DNA from: Spirochaetota bacterium
Lineage (GTDB): Bacteria; Spirochaetota; Spirochaetia; Treponematales; UBA12059
NCBI GenBank assembly: GCA_026398615.1
Contig: JAPLSN010000040.1
Coordinates: 1-40,911 of the forward strand
Reading direction: 5' to 3'
DNA: 40,911 bases
Shown here: positions 26,547-34,153 of the stretch, in pieces
How the letters are laid out: each line of letters opens with the position of its first letter
Position numbering within the stretch: position 1 is the stretch's first letter
Notes under the pieces: generated by a model
Told to the model about the DNA's origin: nothing
Database searches by the model: none
What the model saw: the letters and a program-made list of their open reading frames with translations, nothing else
Position numbers and translations under genes: made by a program

Positions 26547-26924
26547 TCATTCCTTGAAAATCTTGGACAGTTTCTCGTGAAGCAACGTGGATTCACCGTA
26601 GAAGTGGGGCGGATCGTCCACCTCGAACGGATCGTAGCGCATGCCTACGGAACCCCGGCGTACCCACAGGCGTACGACGGAGTAGCTCATCCCGTTTTCA
26701 AGGATGGGAGAGGGTAGTTCCTCGACGGAGACGATGTCGGAAAGCCGGAATTCGAAGATGCCCGGACTCTCGCCGAAGGGTTCGGAAATAAAGAGAAGTT
26801 TCTCGGGCGCATAGGGATGTTTCCTTGGCGTACCCGTGAAGGCCACGGCGTCTTGAGGCGGATCGGAACGATAACGCTGGATGCCGGTAAAAGGTTCCGA
26901 TTCCAGAATTTCCGACAGGCTCAT
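26547..26924 (-). CDS. Conserved-looking hypothetical protein between lnt and the radical SAM gene
   Basis: A 125-residue soluble protein, not recognised. It has no signal or membrane segment. The middle is strand-rich (KLLFISEPFG, FEFRLSDIVSVEEL, SYSVVRLWVRRGSVGMRYDPFEV), suggesting a small beta-barrel or PH-like fold, and the C-terminus is helical and charged. The start ATG 26924 has GAGGAG 7 bases upstream. It lies 23 bases after lnt and 3 bases before the radical SAM start, so the three are probably one transcript. Its function might concern either neighbour, but nothing in the sequence shows which. Confidence 0.75.
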   Translation of the reverse strand: MSLSEILESEPFTGIQRYRSDPPQDAVAFTGTPRKHPYAPEKLLFISEPFGESPGIFEFRLSDIVSVEELPSPILENGMSYSVVRLWVRRGSVGMRYDPFEVDDPPHFYGESTLLHEKLSKIFKE

Positions 26925-26947
26925 GCATTCTCCTCACCGGAAGGATA

Positions 26948-28669
26948 TCAAAAGCCGGATTTTTTTTCAACATCACGCACGGATCTCGCCTGCCCCTGCC
27001 TAGGGGCACCTGAATCCCGGTATCCAATCATATCGCTTGCGATGAACAGAACGGCGAGAACGGCGCACAGGACCAGGCAGGAAAGCGCAAACCAATCGCC
27101 TGAGATCGCGTAGAGGGTCGGAACCGTCGGTGCATAGACCGGGACTTCCGTGAAGATGCTGGCCGGGGTGAAGAGTGGAAGCGCGGATCCGAGCCGTCCG
27201 TAGGCATCGACGACGCCTGAAACCCCTCCGTTGGTCGAGCGGACGAGGGTTTTTCGGTGCTCGATGGCCCGGTATCGGGCGGCGACGAAATGCTGAACTT
27301 CGGCGGAAACGGTTTTCGACCAGGTATCATTGGTGATATTGACGAGGATGTCCGCCCCGTTCGCGAAAAAACCCCTGCAGACGCCGGCGAATGCATCTTC
27401 GAAACAGATCGGCGTGCCGATGTTCAGAACCCCGTCGCCGGTCGGAAGCTTGAAAACAGTGTATTCGTCCCCCATCTCCCAGCCTCCGCTGAGCCCGACG
27501 ACATTCGCCATGAAATTCCTGAACCATCCATATTCCATGAGGGGAATGGATTCTGCAAAGGGCACCGGATGTGATTTTGCGTAACTTGTTATCTGTTGGC
27601 CGTCCGGGCCGATGAATAGGGCCGAATTTGTTGCCTTGAAGTCCTTGTAGTCGAGGATGACCGGGGCGCCGAAAAGGAAATGAACGGCGGTGGACTTGAT
27701 GAAAGGAACCAACGGATCCCCCGCGGGGATCGAGTTGTAGCGCTTCGGGTAGTCCATATATGGCCAATCCAGGTTCGTTTCGTTCCAGATCACGATATCC
27801 GGCGACCTTCCGCCGGAGCGTATCGCGTCCCGAGTGAGTCGTATGCATTCCTTCAGCACTGACTGCTCGTTGCTTTCCCATGTATCGGAATTCTGCTGGA
27901 CGAGAACGGCCGTCATCCTGCCTTTTTCGGGGATCGGCGTTGCGAGCCGAATCCGGCCGTAACCAAGCGCCAGCGCCATGACGAGTGCAGCCACGGCGAG
28001 CTGTCGTGCGGCAGGCGAGCGGGTGACAAAACCGGTCATCGGGTTGTCGGGGAAAACGCGAAGCAGCGCTGCGGCGATCGGGTTCCTCCCCGTCAACCGG
28101 TTCCCTGATGGCAGACCGGGAGGAACCAGGGAAAAGTACGCAAGTTCAGCGAGGGTCGCGTTGGCATACGCCAGGATGAAGGTGATCCCGTAGACGCCGG
28201 TTCGATCGGCGATCTGGTTCAGGATGTCGACCGTATTCCATGTATACGCCAGGAGACCCCAGGGGTAACCGAGAAAACCGATGGACTTGGTGAACTCGAA
28301 GACAGTCCACCCCAAGGCAAAGATGAAAGGTCTCATGACGCCCGCTTTCTTCATGCCCCAGGAAAGCCACCCTCCGACGGCCGCGTAGACGACGGCATAG
28401 CCTATCGTCGTGGATCCGAGGGTCCACATCGCGAAACCCTTGAAAAACCAGAGCCAGTAGCTGGACAGGCAATGGACGATGGCGCCATACACGGCCAATG
28501 AAAGAGCGGCGATGCCGTGGTTCTGGATCGACACGAGGCCCAGATACAGGGGAACGAGCGCAACGATGCCGAGCGCGGGATTCCCGTAGACGAATATCTC
28601 GTTCGGCAGGGCAAGCGGAACCAGCAGTGAACTGAGGATGATGAGGGAGAACCCCCTGATGATACTCAT
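26948..28669 (-). CDS. lnt: Apolipoprotein N-acyltransferase
   Basis: A 573-residue inner-membrane enzyme that adds the third acyl chain to lipoproteins. The N-terminal part has about six to eight membrane helices. The nitrilase-like domain holds the Glu-Lys-Cys triad: E in VIWNETNLDWP, K in SYAKSHPVPF and C in GTPICFEDAF. A final membrane helix (WFALSCLVLCAVLAVLF) anchors the C-terminus. It is longer than the E. coli protein (512). ATG 28669 is only 7 bases after a promoter -10 box and has no Shine-Dalgarno, so the message is likely leaderless. The longer open frame upstream overlaps coaD and lacks membrane character. Confidence 0.95.
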   Translation of the reverse strand: MSIIRGFSLIILSSLLVPLALPNEIFVYGNPALGIVALVPLYLGLVSIQNHGIAALSLAVYGAIVHCLSSYWLWFFKGFAMWTLGSTTIGYAVVYAAVGGWLSWGMKKAGVMRPFIFALGWTVFEFTKSIGFLGYPWGLLAYTWNTVDILNQIADRTGVYGITFILAYANATLAELAYFSLVPPGLPSGNRLTGRNPIAAALLRVFPDNPMTGFVTRSPAARQLAVAALVMALALGYGRIRLATPIPEKGRMTAVLVQQNSDTWESNEQSVLKECIRLTRDAIRSGGRSPDIVIWNETNLDWPYMDYPKRYNSIPAGDPLVPFIKSTAVHFLFGAPVILDYKDFKATNSALFIGPDGQQITSYAKSHPVPFAESIPLMEYGWFRNFMANVVGLSGGWEMGDEYTVFKLPTGDGVLNIGTPICFEDAFAGVCRGFFANGADILVNITNDTWSKTVSAEVQHFVAARYRAIEHRKTLVRSTNGGVSGVVDAYGRLGSALPLFTPASIFTEVPVYAPTVPTLYAISGDWFALSCLVLCAVLAVLFIASDMIGYRDSGAPRQGQARSVRDVEKKSGF

Positions 28670-28676
28670 AGGTCGG

Positions 28677-28705
28677 ATAATAACGCAGCGACGTGTGATA
28701 GTGAA
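28677..28705 (-). promoter_or_regulatory. lnt promoter, predicted leaderless transcript
   Basis: On the minus strand TTCACT (28700-28705), 17 bases, TATTAT (28677-28682), then 7 bases to the lnt ATG. Confidence 0.6.
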
Positions 28706-28749
28706 GTCGTGAGAACCGATCGGTCGGCCTGCGGCCGCTTCTTTTCCCC

Positions 28750-28778
28750 TTGACCGCCCATCGCGATGCCCGTAGAGT
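28750..28778 (+). promoter_or_regulatory. coaD promoter, predicted leaderless transcript
   Basis: TTGACC (28750-28755), 17 bases, TAGAGT (28773-28778), then 6 bases to ATG 28785. Confidence 0.5.
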
Positions 28779-28784
28779 GGGGCC

Positions 28785-29279
28785 ATGGTAAAGGCGGTAT
28801 TTCCCGGTTCCTTCGATCCTCCCACCTACGGTCATCTCAATATCATCGAGAGAGCCAGATCCATCTTCGAAGAAGTCTATGTCGTGGTAGCCGTCAACCG
28901 GGACAAGAATCATCTGTTCACTCCGGAAGAACGGTGTGCTTTACTCAGGGAACTCCTCGCGGAATACCCGAACGTGGCGGTACAGCTCTGCGACACACTC
29001 ATCGTGGATTTCGCCCGGAATCACGGATGCAAGGTACTCGTGCGCGGGGTCCGGAGCGTTCCGGATTTTTCCTATGAATTCGAACTTTCGATCATGAACA
29101 AGGGCTTGAATCCCGCCATCGAGACGATCCTCATCCCGACCGATCCCAAATATTTCGTCCTGCGATCCAGCGCCATCAAGGAATTGGCGTCCTTCGATGG
29201 CAATCTCTCGGGTATGGTCCCTCCCAATGTCGCCGCGGCCATCAAGAAAAAGATGAATGAAATCAATATGACCACTTGA
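28785..29279 (+). CDS. coaD: Phosphopantetheine adenylyltransferase
   Basis: A 164-residue enzyme of coenzyme A synthesis: it transfers AMP from ATP to 4'-phosphopantetheine. The nucleotidyltransferase motif [10 protein letters not shown] is at 8-17, followed by [21 protein letters not shown] and the ATP-contacting [10 protein letters not shown] segment, all standard. Length is typical (about 160). It stands just upstream of acpP, whose product carries the 4'-phosphopantetheine arm, so the neighbourhood is thematically consistent. Its TGA stop lies within a -35-like TTGACA that may serve rpmF. Confidence 0.97.
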   Translation: MVKAVFPGSFDPPTYGHLNIIERARSIFEEVYVVVAVNRDKNHLFTPEERCALLRELLAEYPNVAVQLCDTLIVDFARNHGCKVLVRGVRSVPDFSYEFELSIMNKGLNPAIETILIPTDPKYFVLRSSAIKELASFDGNLSGMVPPNVAAAIKKKMNEINMTT

Positions 29280-29335
29280 CATTTTATATCAAACTGTCAA
29301 TACTCCTTGACAAATGGCGAGGGCGGTTGTATTGT
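29276..29335 (+). promoter_or_regulatory. Tandem promoters of rpmF-acpP-rnc
   Basis: The distal pair is TTGACA (29276-29281), 17 bases, AATACT (29299-29304). The proximal pair is TTGACA (29307-29312), 17 bases, TATTGT (29330-29335). Both -35 boxes are perfect. TGTCAA at 29296-29301 also pairs with the second -35 box as a 6-base inverted repeat. Confidence 0.65.
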
Positions 29336-29381
29336 CCTGTCGACATTGTCGATAATTTCCAAGGGAGAATGAGGTTTCAAG

Positions 29382-29567
29382 ATGGCTGTTCCCAAATTCA
29401 AGACGTCAAAGGCTCGTACCCGCCGCCGCCACTCTATCAACATGAAGCTTACCGCTCCGTCAATCGTCAGCTGCAACAATTGCGGAAACACGGTTCAGCT
29501 TCACCGGGTCTGCCCCAAGTGCGGATTTTACCGCGGAAGGCAGGTCTTTACACCCGAGACCAAGTGA
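29382..29567 (+). CDS. rpmF: 50S ribosomal protein L32
   Basis: A 61-residue L32. The basic N-terminus MAVPKFKTSKARTRRRH is typical, and the zinc ribbon has CNNCGN and CPKCGFY. The leader of about 40 bases has GAGG 7 bases before the ATG. It is 11 bases before acpP and cotranscribed with acpP and rnc. Confidence 0.97.
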   Translation: MAVPKFKTSKARTRRRHSINMKLTAPSIVSCNNCGNTVQLHRVCPKCGFYRGRQVFTPETK

Positions 29568-29578
29568 AGGAGTCTACC

Positions 29579-29815
29579 ATGGATGAGCTTTTCAACAAGA
29601 TCAAGAAGATTATCGCGGAGAAGCTGGACGTTCCCGAGGACAAGATCTCTCTCGATGCCAGCTTCCGCCAGGATCTGAATGCGGATAGCCTGGATACCTA
29701 CGAACTCGTCTATGGCATCGAAGAAGAACTCGGCATCACTATCCCGGACGAAAAGGCGAACGAATTCGAGACCGTCCGCGATGCGTACGATTTCATCAAG
29801 ACCCAGGTCAAATAA
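29579..29815 (+). CDS. acpP: Acyl carrier protein
   Basis: A 78-residue carrier of growing fatty acids. The 4'-phosphopantetheine attachment serine is S37 in NADSLDTYEL. The protein is acidic with the usual helix II and III (ELVYGIEEELGITIPDEKA). AAGGAG precedes the ATG by 6 bases, which fixes the start. A longer open frame that includes it runs through rpmF in another frame. In many bacteria rpmF is followed by plsX and fabH; here it is followed directly by acpP and rnc. Confidence 0.98.
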   Translation: MDELFNKIKKIIAEKLDVPEDKISLDASFRQDLNADSLDTYELVYGIEEELGITIPDEKANEFETVRDAYDFIKTQVK

Positions 29816-29825
29816 CGCCCCCGGA

Positions 29826-29868
29826 ACGATCCTTACGAACGGAGCAACAACGTAAGGTCATGGATCGT
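29826..29868 (+). promoter_or_regulatory. Stem-loop overlapping the rnc start codon
   Basis: CCTTACG (29831-29837) pairs with CGTAAGG (29851-29857) around a 13-base loop. Alternatively ACGATCC (29826-29832) pairs with GGATCGT (29862-29868), enclosing TTACG/CGTAA and leaving the ATG (29860-29862) at the bulge. The only GGAG in the leader is in the loop. The structure could limit rnc translation or be a substrate of RNase III itself. Confidence 0.5.
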
Positions 29869-30597
29869 CCGCGCAGGGAGTTGCTGACAGTCTTCCAGAA
29901 AAAGCTGGGCGCCAGGTTCAAGAGCGTAGAACTCCTGAACTTGGCGCTTACGCATAGGTCCCTGTCGTCCGAATCCAACCAGCCCCCGAACAACGAAAAA
30001 CTCGAATTCCTCGGCGATGCGGTTCTCGGCGTCATCGTCGCCTCGTTACTTTTCTCGAGTCTCGGCGACAAGGCCGAGGGTGATCTAGCCCGGATCAAGA
30101 GCTTCGTCGTTTCTGAAGACACGCTATCGGAGCTGTCGCTTGCGCTCGGCGTCGACGCTGTTCTCAACATGGGGAAGGGCGAGGAAATGTCAGGTGGAAG
30201 GGGCAAGCGCGCGATACTCGCCGACGCGATGGAAGCGATCATCGGCGCCCTGTATGTTGACCAGGGAATCAGGAAGGCGGAAAGCTTTGTCCGGCGCCTC
30301 GTGATGCCGGAGATCGACAAGGTCCTGGCCAACCGCCATCGCAAGGACTACAAGACCATCCTCCAGGATTTCGCCCAGAAATATTACAGGACCTACCCGG
30401 CGTATGCGATCGTCGGCAGGGAAGGTCCCGACCACGATCGCACCTTCCACATCACCTGCCGGATCGCGGGCAAGGAATACGGCCCCGCCTCGGGACACAG
30501 CAAGAAGGAGGCGGAACGCGAAGCCGCCGGGATGGCGTATGAAAGCATCCTGCGGGGCGGGGGGGCCGACGCGGACCGACTCGTCCAGCTGCGCTGA
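29860..30597 (+). CDS. rnc: Ribonuclease III
   Basis: A 245-residue RNase III that cuts double-stranded RNA, as in rRNA maturation. The catalytic signature NEKLEFLGDAVLG begins at residue 45, the second acidic site is in ADAMEAIIGALYVD, and the C-terminal double-stranded-RNA-binding domain covers about 165-235 (KTILQDFAQK, FHITCRIAGKEYG, HSKKEAEREAAGMA). It is the last gene of rpmF-acpP-rnc and ends 3 bases from the convergent cca gene. Confidence 0.97.
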   Translation: MDRPRRELLTVFQKKLGARFKSVELLNLALTHRSLSSESNQPPNNEKLEFLGDAVLGVIVASLLFSSLGDKAEGDLARIKSFVVSEDTLSELSLALGVDAVLNMGKGEEMSGGRGKRAILADAMEAIIGALYVDQGIRKAESFVRRLVMPEIDKVLANRHRKDYKTILQDFAQKYYRTYPAYAIVGREGPDHDRTFHITCRIAGKEYGPASGHSKKEAEREAAGMAYESILRGGGADADRLVQLR

Positions 30598-30600
30598 CCG

Positions 30601-31962
30601 TCACGCTCCTGGCCGGACACCGTGTTTTTCCTTCAGCTTCAGCGCTATATCCATAAGTCGGCCTTTTTCGTTGAGCGTGGGATCGTCAAGGATCGAATCG
30701 AACAGTTCCTTGAGGATGGCGCCCATGACAGGGCTCCTCGGCACGCCGATCGAGGCGAGATCGTCGCCACTGACAGCCATGGCCTTGATGGAAAGGGCTT
30801 CCTCGGCCGCGAGCGTTTTTTCTATCCGCTTTCTGAAGGGTTCGAGCGTACGGGGATCCGGGCGCACTCCCCGGTGCGCGTACGCGTCCGCGAGCCGGAT
30901 CGCGAACAGGCGTTCCACGTACTCCTTGCCGATGCGCACGATGAACCTCCGCACCGCCGAATCGCTCCATGACTCCTCGTACTGGAACATGTGCTGCCCG
31001 ACAAGATGGACGACATCTCCGATCGTCTCGTTCGGGAATTTCAATCTCGTGAGTATCCTTTCGACCATTACCGACGACTCCCCTTCATGGCGATGGAAGG
31101 TCGCCACCCCGTCGGGACCGAGCTTTTTCGTGGACGGCTTTCCTATATCGTGGAGCACCGCCGCCAGGCGGAGCTGGAGGACCGGTTCGATCGCGTCACA
31201 GGCCAGGAGGCTGTGATCGAGGACGTCGAACGCGTGAAGTCCCTTCTGGAGGACGCCGCGGCAGCAGGCCAGTTCGGGGACGATCTCTTCGAGCAGCCCC
31301 GTCGTTTCCAGGAGGAGGAAACCGACGGAAGGCCGGGACGAGAGCAGTATTTTTTCAAGCTCCTCGCGTACCCGCTCGATAGAGACCATCCGGAACTTTC
31401 CCATGCTCTGCGGGATGGCCGCCAGGGTATCGGGCTCGACGGAAAAGCCGAGTTTCGAGGCGAACCTGACGGCGCGAAGGGGACGCAAGCCATCCTCGCT
31501 GAAGCGCTCGAGCGCCCTGCCCACCGTCCGGATGATGCATGCCGCGAGATCGTCCTTCCCCGCATACGGATCCAGGAGCTCTCCGCTTTCCAGATCGAGC
31601 GCCATGGCATTGATCGTAAAATCCCTTCTCGACAGGTCCTGGTGTATCGAATCGCCGAAGACGACGGAATCGGGGTGTCGACCGTCCGAGTACCCGGTTT
31701 CGGAACGGAAAGTCGTGGTCTCGATGGCCAGGCCCCGCCACATGACCGTGACGGTCCCGTGCTTGATCCCGGTAGGGATGACGCGCTTGAACAGGCGAAG
31801 CACTTCTTCGGGCCGGGCATCGGTAGCCACGTCGAAATCCTGCAAAGGCTGATCGAGGAGCATGTCACGGATAGCTCCGCCGACGAGAAATGCCTTCTTC
31901 CCTGCCCTGCGGAAAACCTTCGCGAAATCGGTCAGTTCGACGGATATCGGCAGCGTGGTCAT
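30601..31962 (-). CDS. cca: CCA tRNA nucleotidyltransferase with HD domain
   Basis: A 453-residue class II nucleotidyltransferase that adds or repairs the CCA end of tRNAs. The active-site core has FLVGGAIRDMLL (GGxxRD at 28-33) and the metal-binding DFDVATDA with D42 and D44; RRDFTINAM and the ERFSEDGLRPLRAVRFASKLGF neck region follow. The C-terminal half contains an HD phosphohydrolase motif (AAVLHDIGKPSTKKL), seen in a subset of these enzymes. All five tRNA genes in this window lack an encoded CCA, so the activity is needed. Sequence alone cannot exclude an A- or CC-adding specialisation. The start ATG 31962 lies 7 bases after a -10 box and has no Shine-Dalgarno. Confidence 0.94.
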   Translation of the reverse strand: MTTLPISVELTDFAKVFRRAGKKAFLVGGAIRDMLLDQPLQDFDVATDARPEEVLRLFKRVIPTGIKHGTVTVMWRGLAIETTTFRSETGYSDGRHPDSVVFGDSIHQDLSRRDFTINAMALDLESGELLDPYAGKDDLAACIIRTVGRALERFSEDGLRPLRAVRFASKLGFSVEPDTLAAIPQSMGKFRMVSIERVREELEKILLSSRPSVGFLLLETTGLLEEIVPELACCRGVLQKGLHAFDVLDHSLLACDAIEPVLQLRLAAVLHDIGKPSTKKLGPDGVATFHRHEGESSVMVERILTRLKFPNETIGDVVHLVGQHMFQYEESWSDSAVRRFIVRIGKEYVERLFAIRLADAYAHRGVRPDPRTLEPFRKRIEKTLAAEEALSIKAMAVSGDDLASIGVPRSPVMGAILKELFDSILDDPTLNEKGRLMDIALKLKEKHGVRPGA

Positions 31963-31969
31963 GCCGTGG

Positions 31970-31998
31970 AATCTACACCGAAGCGCGTTTCCGGACAA
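31970..31998 (-). promoter_or_regulatory. cca promoter, predicted leaderless transcript
   Basis: On the minus strand TTGTCC (31993-31998), 17 bases, TAGATT (31970-31975), then 7 bases to the cca ATG. The -10 box and spacing are identical to those of secA. Confidence 0.55.
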
Positions 31999-32039
31999 GC
32001 GGTCTTGCGCCGCCCACTGCACCTGGGGCTGGATTCGCC

Positions 32040-32068
32040 TTGACAGCGCCGGGGAGCGAAGCCACACT
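32040..32068 (+). promoter_or_regulatory. thiN promoter, predicted leaderless transcript
   Basis: TTGACA (32040-32045), 17 bases, CACACT (32063-32068), then 8 bases to ATG 32077. The -35 box is perfect and the -10 box is weak. No TPP riboswitch core is present here. Confidence 0.4.
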
Positions 32069-32076
32069 CCAGACGT

Positions 32077-32742
32077 ATGCCGCATGCATTGCTCGTCACG
32101 GGGGGCGAAGCGCCGCCATCCGCCGCCGTTCTCTCGCGATTCGCCGGGCGCCCCTTCGTATGCGCGGCCGACTCTGGTCTCGACACGCTGATAGCCTGGG
32201 GTATCGAACCGGACCTCATAGTCGGCGACATGGACTCCCTGTCCGATCCTGGCATTCTCGGGCGCTTCAAAGGTCCGGAGACGGTAATCGCGGCGCGCGA
32301 CAAGGATGAAACTGATACGGAGCTCGGGTTGCGCCTCCTGCTTGAACGCGGATTCGATTCCGTGGTCATCGCAGGCGGTGGCGGAGGCCGGCTCGATCAC
32401 CTGCTCGCGATCCGCGCCCTCTTCGAGCGTGTTCCGAGTCCGGTCGAGTGGATCAGCTCCCGGGAACGCATCGTGCTCGTCGGGGAACCCGCGTACTTCC
32501 GCGTCGAAGCCGGAGCGACGGTATCAGTATTCCCCCTGGCCGGCGGCGCGTCGGGAATGCGGAGCCAAGGCTTGAAATGGAAGCTCGACGGCCTTGCGTG
32601 GTCGGCCGGAGAATACGGGATCAGCAACGTGACGCTTGCCGACGGTTTCTTCCTGGACCCCGGGGCATCACCCCTTCTCGTCGTCATGCCGCTCGACGCA
32701 GTACGCGCGGGAGCAAGGCATTGCGATCCGGCATACGTCTGA
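32077..32742 (+). CDS. thiN: Thiamine diphosphokinase
   Basis: A 221-residue enzyme that makes thiamine diphosphate from thiamine and ATP. Conserved sites are GDMDS at 50-54, DKDETDTE at 75-82 and the GGGGGRLDHLLA loop that binds the pyrophosphate; the C-terminal beta domain (VSVFPLAGGASGMRSQGLKW, YGISN) closes the thiamine pocket. Together with ThiBPQ it completes a salvage route: imported thiamine becomes the cofactor directly, and its product is the ligand of the riboswitch at 9151-9240. It is divergent from cca and convergent with the HIT gene. Confidence 0.95.
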   Translation: MPHALLVTGGEAPPSAAVLSRFAGRPFVCAADSGLDTLIAWGIEPDLIVGDMDSLSDPGILGRFKGPETVIAARDKDETDTELGLRLLLERGFDSVVIAGGGGGRLDHLLAIRALFERVPSPVEWISSRERIVLVGEPAYFRVEAGATVSVFPLAGGASGMRSQGLKWKLDGLAWSAGEYGISNVTLADGFFLDPGASPLLVVMPLDAVRAGARHCDPAYV

Positions 32743-32788
32743 ATTTCCTGTTCGACGCGAGGAACGCGGGCCCGCGAAGCATTTTTCG

Positions 32789-33289
32789 CTATCGGGGGAG
32801 GGGCTGCAGCCCGTCTTGAGAAAATCGTTCCACGAGAAGTCGTTGCGTCGTCCTCGGATCCTCGACGAGAACCCGGTGCCCCGAGATCAGCTCCGCGATC
32901 CCGATTTCCCGCGGATACCTCGGAATGACGTGAAGGTGCAGGTGGTCAATCGACGCTCCCGCCGCGGGGCCCATGTTGTACCCGATGTTGTATCCCGAAG
33001 GGTGGTGCGTACGGTCGAGGGCGTCGAGACAGCGCAGTACGAGCCCGTCCAGTTCTGACCTTTCATCGCGGTCGAATTCCCTGAGATCGCGGATGTGTCG
33101 TTTCGGAAAGACGATGAGATGACCCGGGTTGTACGGATACAGGTTCACCGAAACCACGAAGGCCGCGGTTGCGAGGACGACAAGCCGTTCGACGTCGACG
33201 GATTCCTCGGCGATGAGGCACAGGATGCACCCGTCAGGGCGGCCGCCTTTGAGATAGGATATCTTGTCGAAATTGAAGAAATAGTCCAT
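32789..33289 (-). CDS. HIT family protein (nucleotide hydrolase or transferase)
   Basis: A 166-residue histidine-triad protein. The catalytic motif HLHLH occupies 116-120 (H116, H118, H120) in ASIDHLHLHVIPR; C21 and C24 (CILC) with later histidines suggest a bound zinc. The layout resembles the bacterial Ap4A phosphorylase-like or diadenosine hydrolase branch (YPYNPGHLIVFPKRH). Substrate is unknown. ATG 33289 with GAAGG just upstream gives the usual N-terminus; the longer open frame upstream overlaps the divergent gene and is not homologous. Confidence 0.9.
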   Translation of the reverse strand: MDYFFNFDKISYLKGGRPDGCILCLIAEESVDVERLVVLATAAFVVSVNLYPYNPGHLIVFPKRHIRDLREFDRDERSELDGLVLRCLDALDRTHHPSGYNIGYNMGPAAGASIDHLHLHVIPRYPREIGIAELISGHRVLVEDPRTTQRLLVERFSQDGLQPLPR

Positions 33290-33373
33290 CGTATACCTTC
33301 GTGATCGTGCCCGTGTTCGGCTCGGCAGGGAACGGATGGAAACCATTGTACACGAATCACCCGGAAGTTCAAC

Positions 33374-33769
33374 GTGGCGCCTGAATCCGACGCAATTCAT
33401 ACTCGAACCGCCTCGCGCGTTGATAAGCAAGCGGTCTTGCGCCCGGCAAAGGGACGAACCCGCATCCTGGCGAAGCGGGCGGCCATTTCCCTCCTGGCGT
33501 TCGATCTCGCGTGCGTCTTCCTCTACCTCATCGGCAACAGTCAGGATTTTCTGGATGCGACGCAATTCATGTTGCTCGGACTCGTGGGCGTTTCGTCCGC
33601 GTTGCTGGCCGTCATCTCCGTCGCCGGGGTCCTTGCTTCAGTATCCGACGCAGGGAAGGCTGCCGGGCGGCTCGCGGGAATTTTGGGATACGCTGCACTG
33701 GGCGCCGGCAGCCTGGCGCTTTTGGCCTTGTCGAAGGCGATCCTTGTCATTGCCGGCGGGCTCAGGTAG
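33374..33769 (+). CDS. Small membrane protein of unknown function
   Basis: A 131-residue protein with a basic, hydrophilic N-terminus (about 1-35) and three likely membrane helices: AISLLAFDLACVFLYLIG, FMLLGLVGVSSALLAVISVAGVLA and GYAALGAGSLALLALSKAILVIAGG. The start is GTG 33374 with GGAAG 6 bases upstream. It lies 9 bases before aroH and is probably cotranscribed. No family recognised. Confidence 0.65.
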   Translation: MAPESDAIHTRTASRVDKQAVLRPAKGRTRILAKRAAISLLAFDLACVFLYLIGNSQDFLDATQFMLLGLVGVSSALLAVISVAGVLASVSDAGKAAGRLAGILGYAALGAGSLALLALSKAILVIAGGLR

Positions 33770-33778
33770 GATGCGGGC

Positions 33779-34153
33779 ATGAACGGCACGATGTGCGGGA
33801 TACGCGGCGCGATCGGCGTCTCGAGCGATACGGCGGAAGAGATCCGGGCTCGCTCGGTCGAACTGCTCCGCGCCATTTTCGACGGGAACGGGATCGGCGA
33901 GGACGATGCGGTCTCGCTGATCATCTCGGCAACCTCGGACCTGAAAGCCCTGAATCCTGCCACGGCCATGCGCGAAGCCGGCTATGAAGTGCTCCCGCTT
34001 TTCTGCGTCAGGGAAGCGGAGTTCGCAGGATCGCCTTGCATGATGATCCGCATGCTCATGCACGTGGCGCTGCCCGCCGGAAGGCGGCCGGTGCACGCCT
34101 ACCTGGGGAGCGCCGCCGCGCTCAGGCCGGACCTGGCATCCGCTTCGCCTTGA
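33779..34153 (+). CDS. aroH: Monofunctional chorismate mutase, AroH class
   Basis: A 124-residue enzyme converting chorismate to prephenate on the way to phenylalanine and tyrosine. It matches the trimeric AroH fold: GIRGAIGVSSDTAEEI at the N-terminus with the catalytic arginine, SLIISATSDLKALNPATAMREAGYEVLPLFCVRE in the centre, and RMLMHV and AYLGSAAALRPDL at the C-terminus. GGTAGGA precedes ATG 33779. No other aromatic amino acid genes are in the window. The stop TGA falls within the -35 box predicted for gltX. Confidence 0.92.
   Translation: MNGTMCGIRGAIGVSSDTAEEIRARSVELLRAIFDGNGIGEDDAVSLIISATSDLKALNPATAMREAGYEVLPLFCVREAEFAGSPCMMIRMLMHVALPAGRRPVHAYLGSAAALRPDLASASP

Noticed and set aside
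32743-32788. Terminator between thiN and the HIT gene
   Set aside because: A GC-rich palindrome and five T occur, but the stem cannot close a normal loop, so support is too weak.
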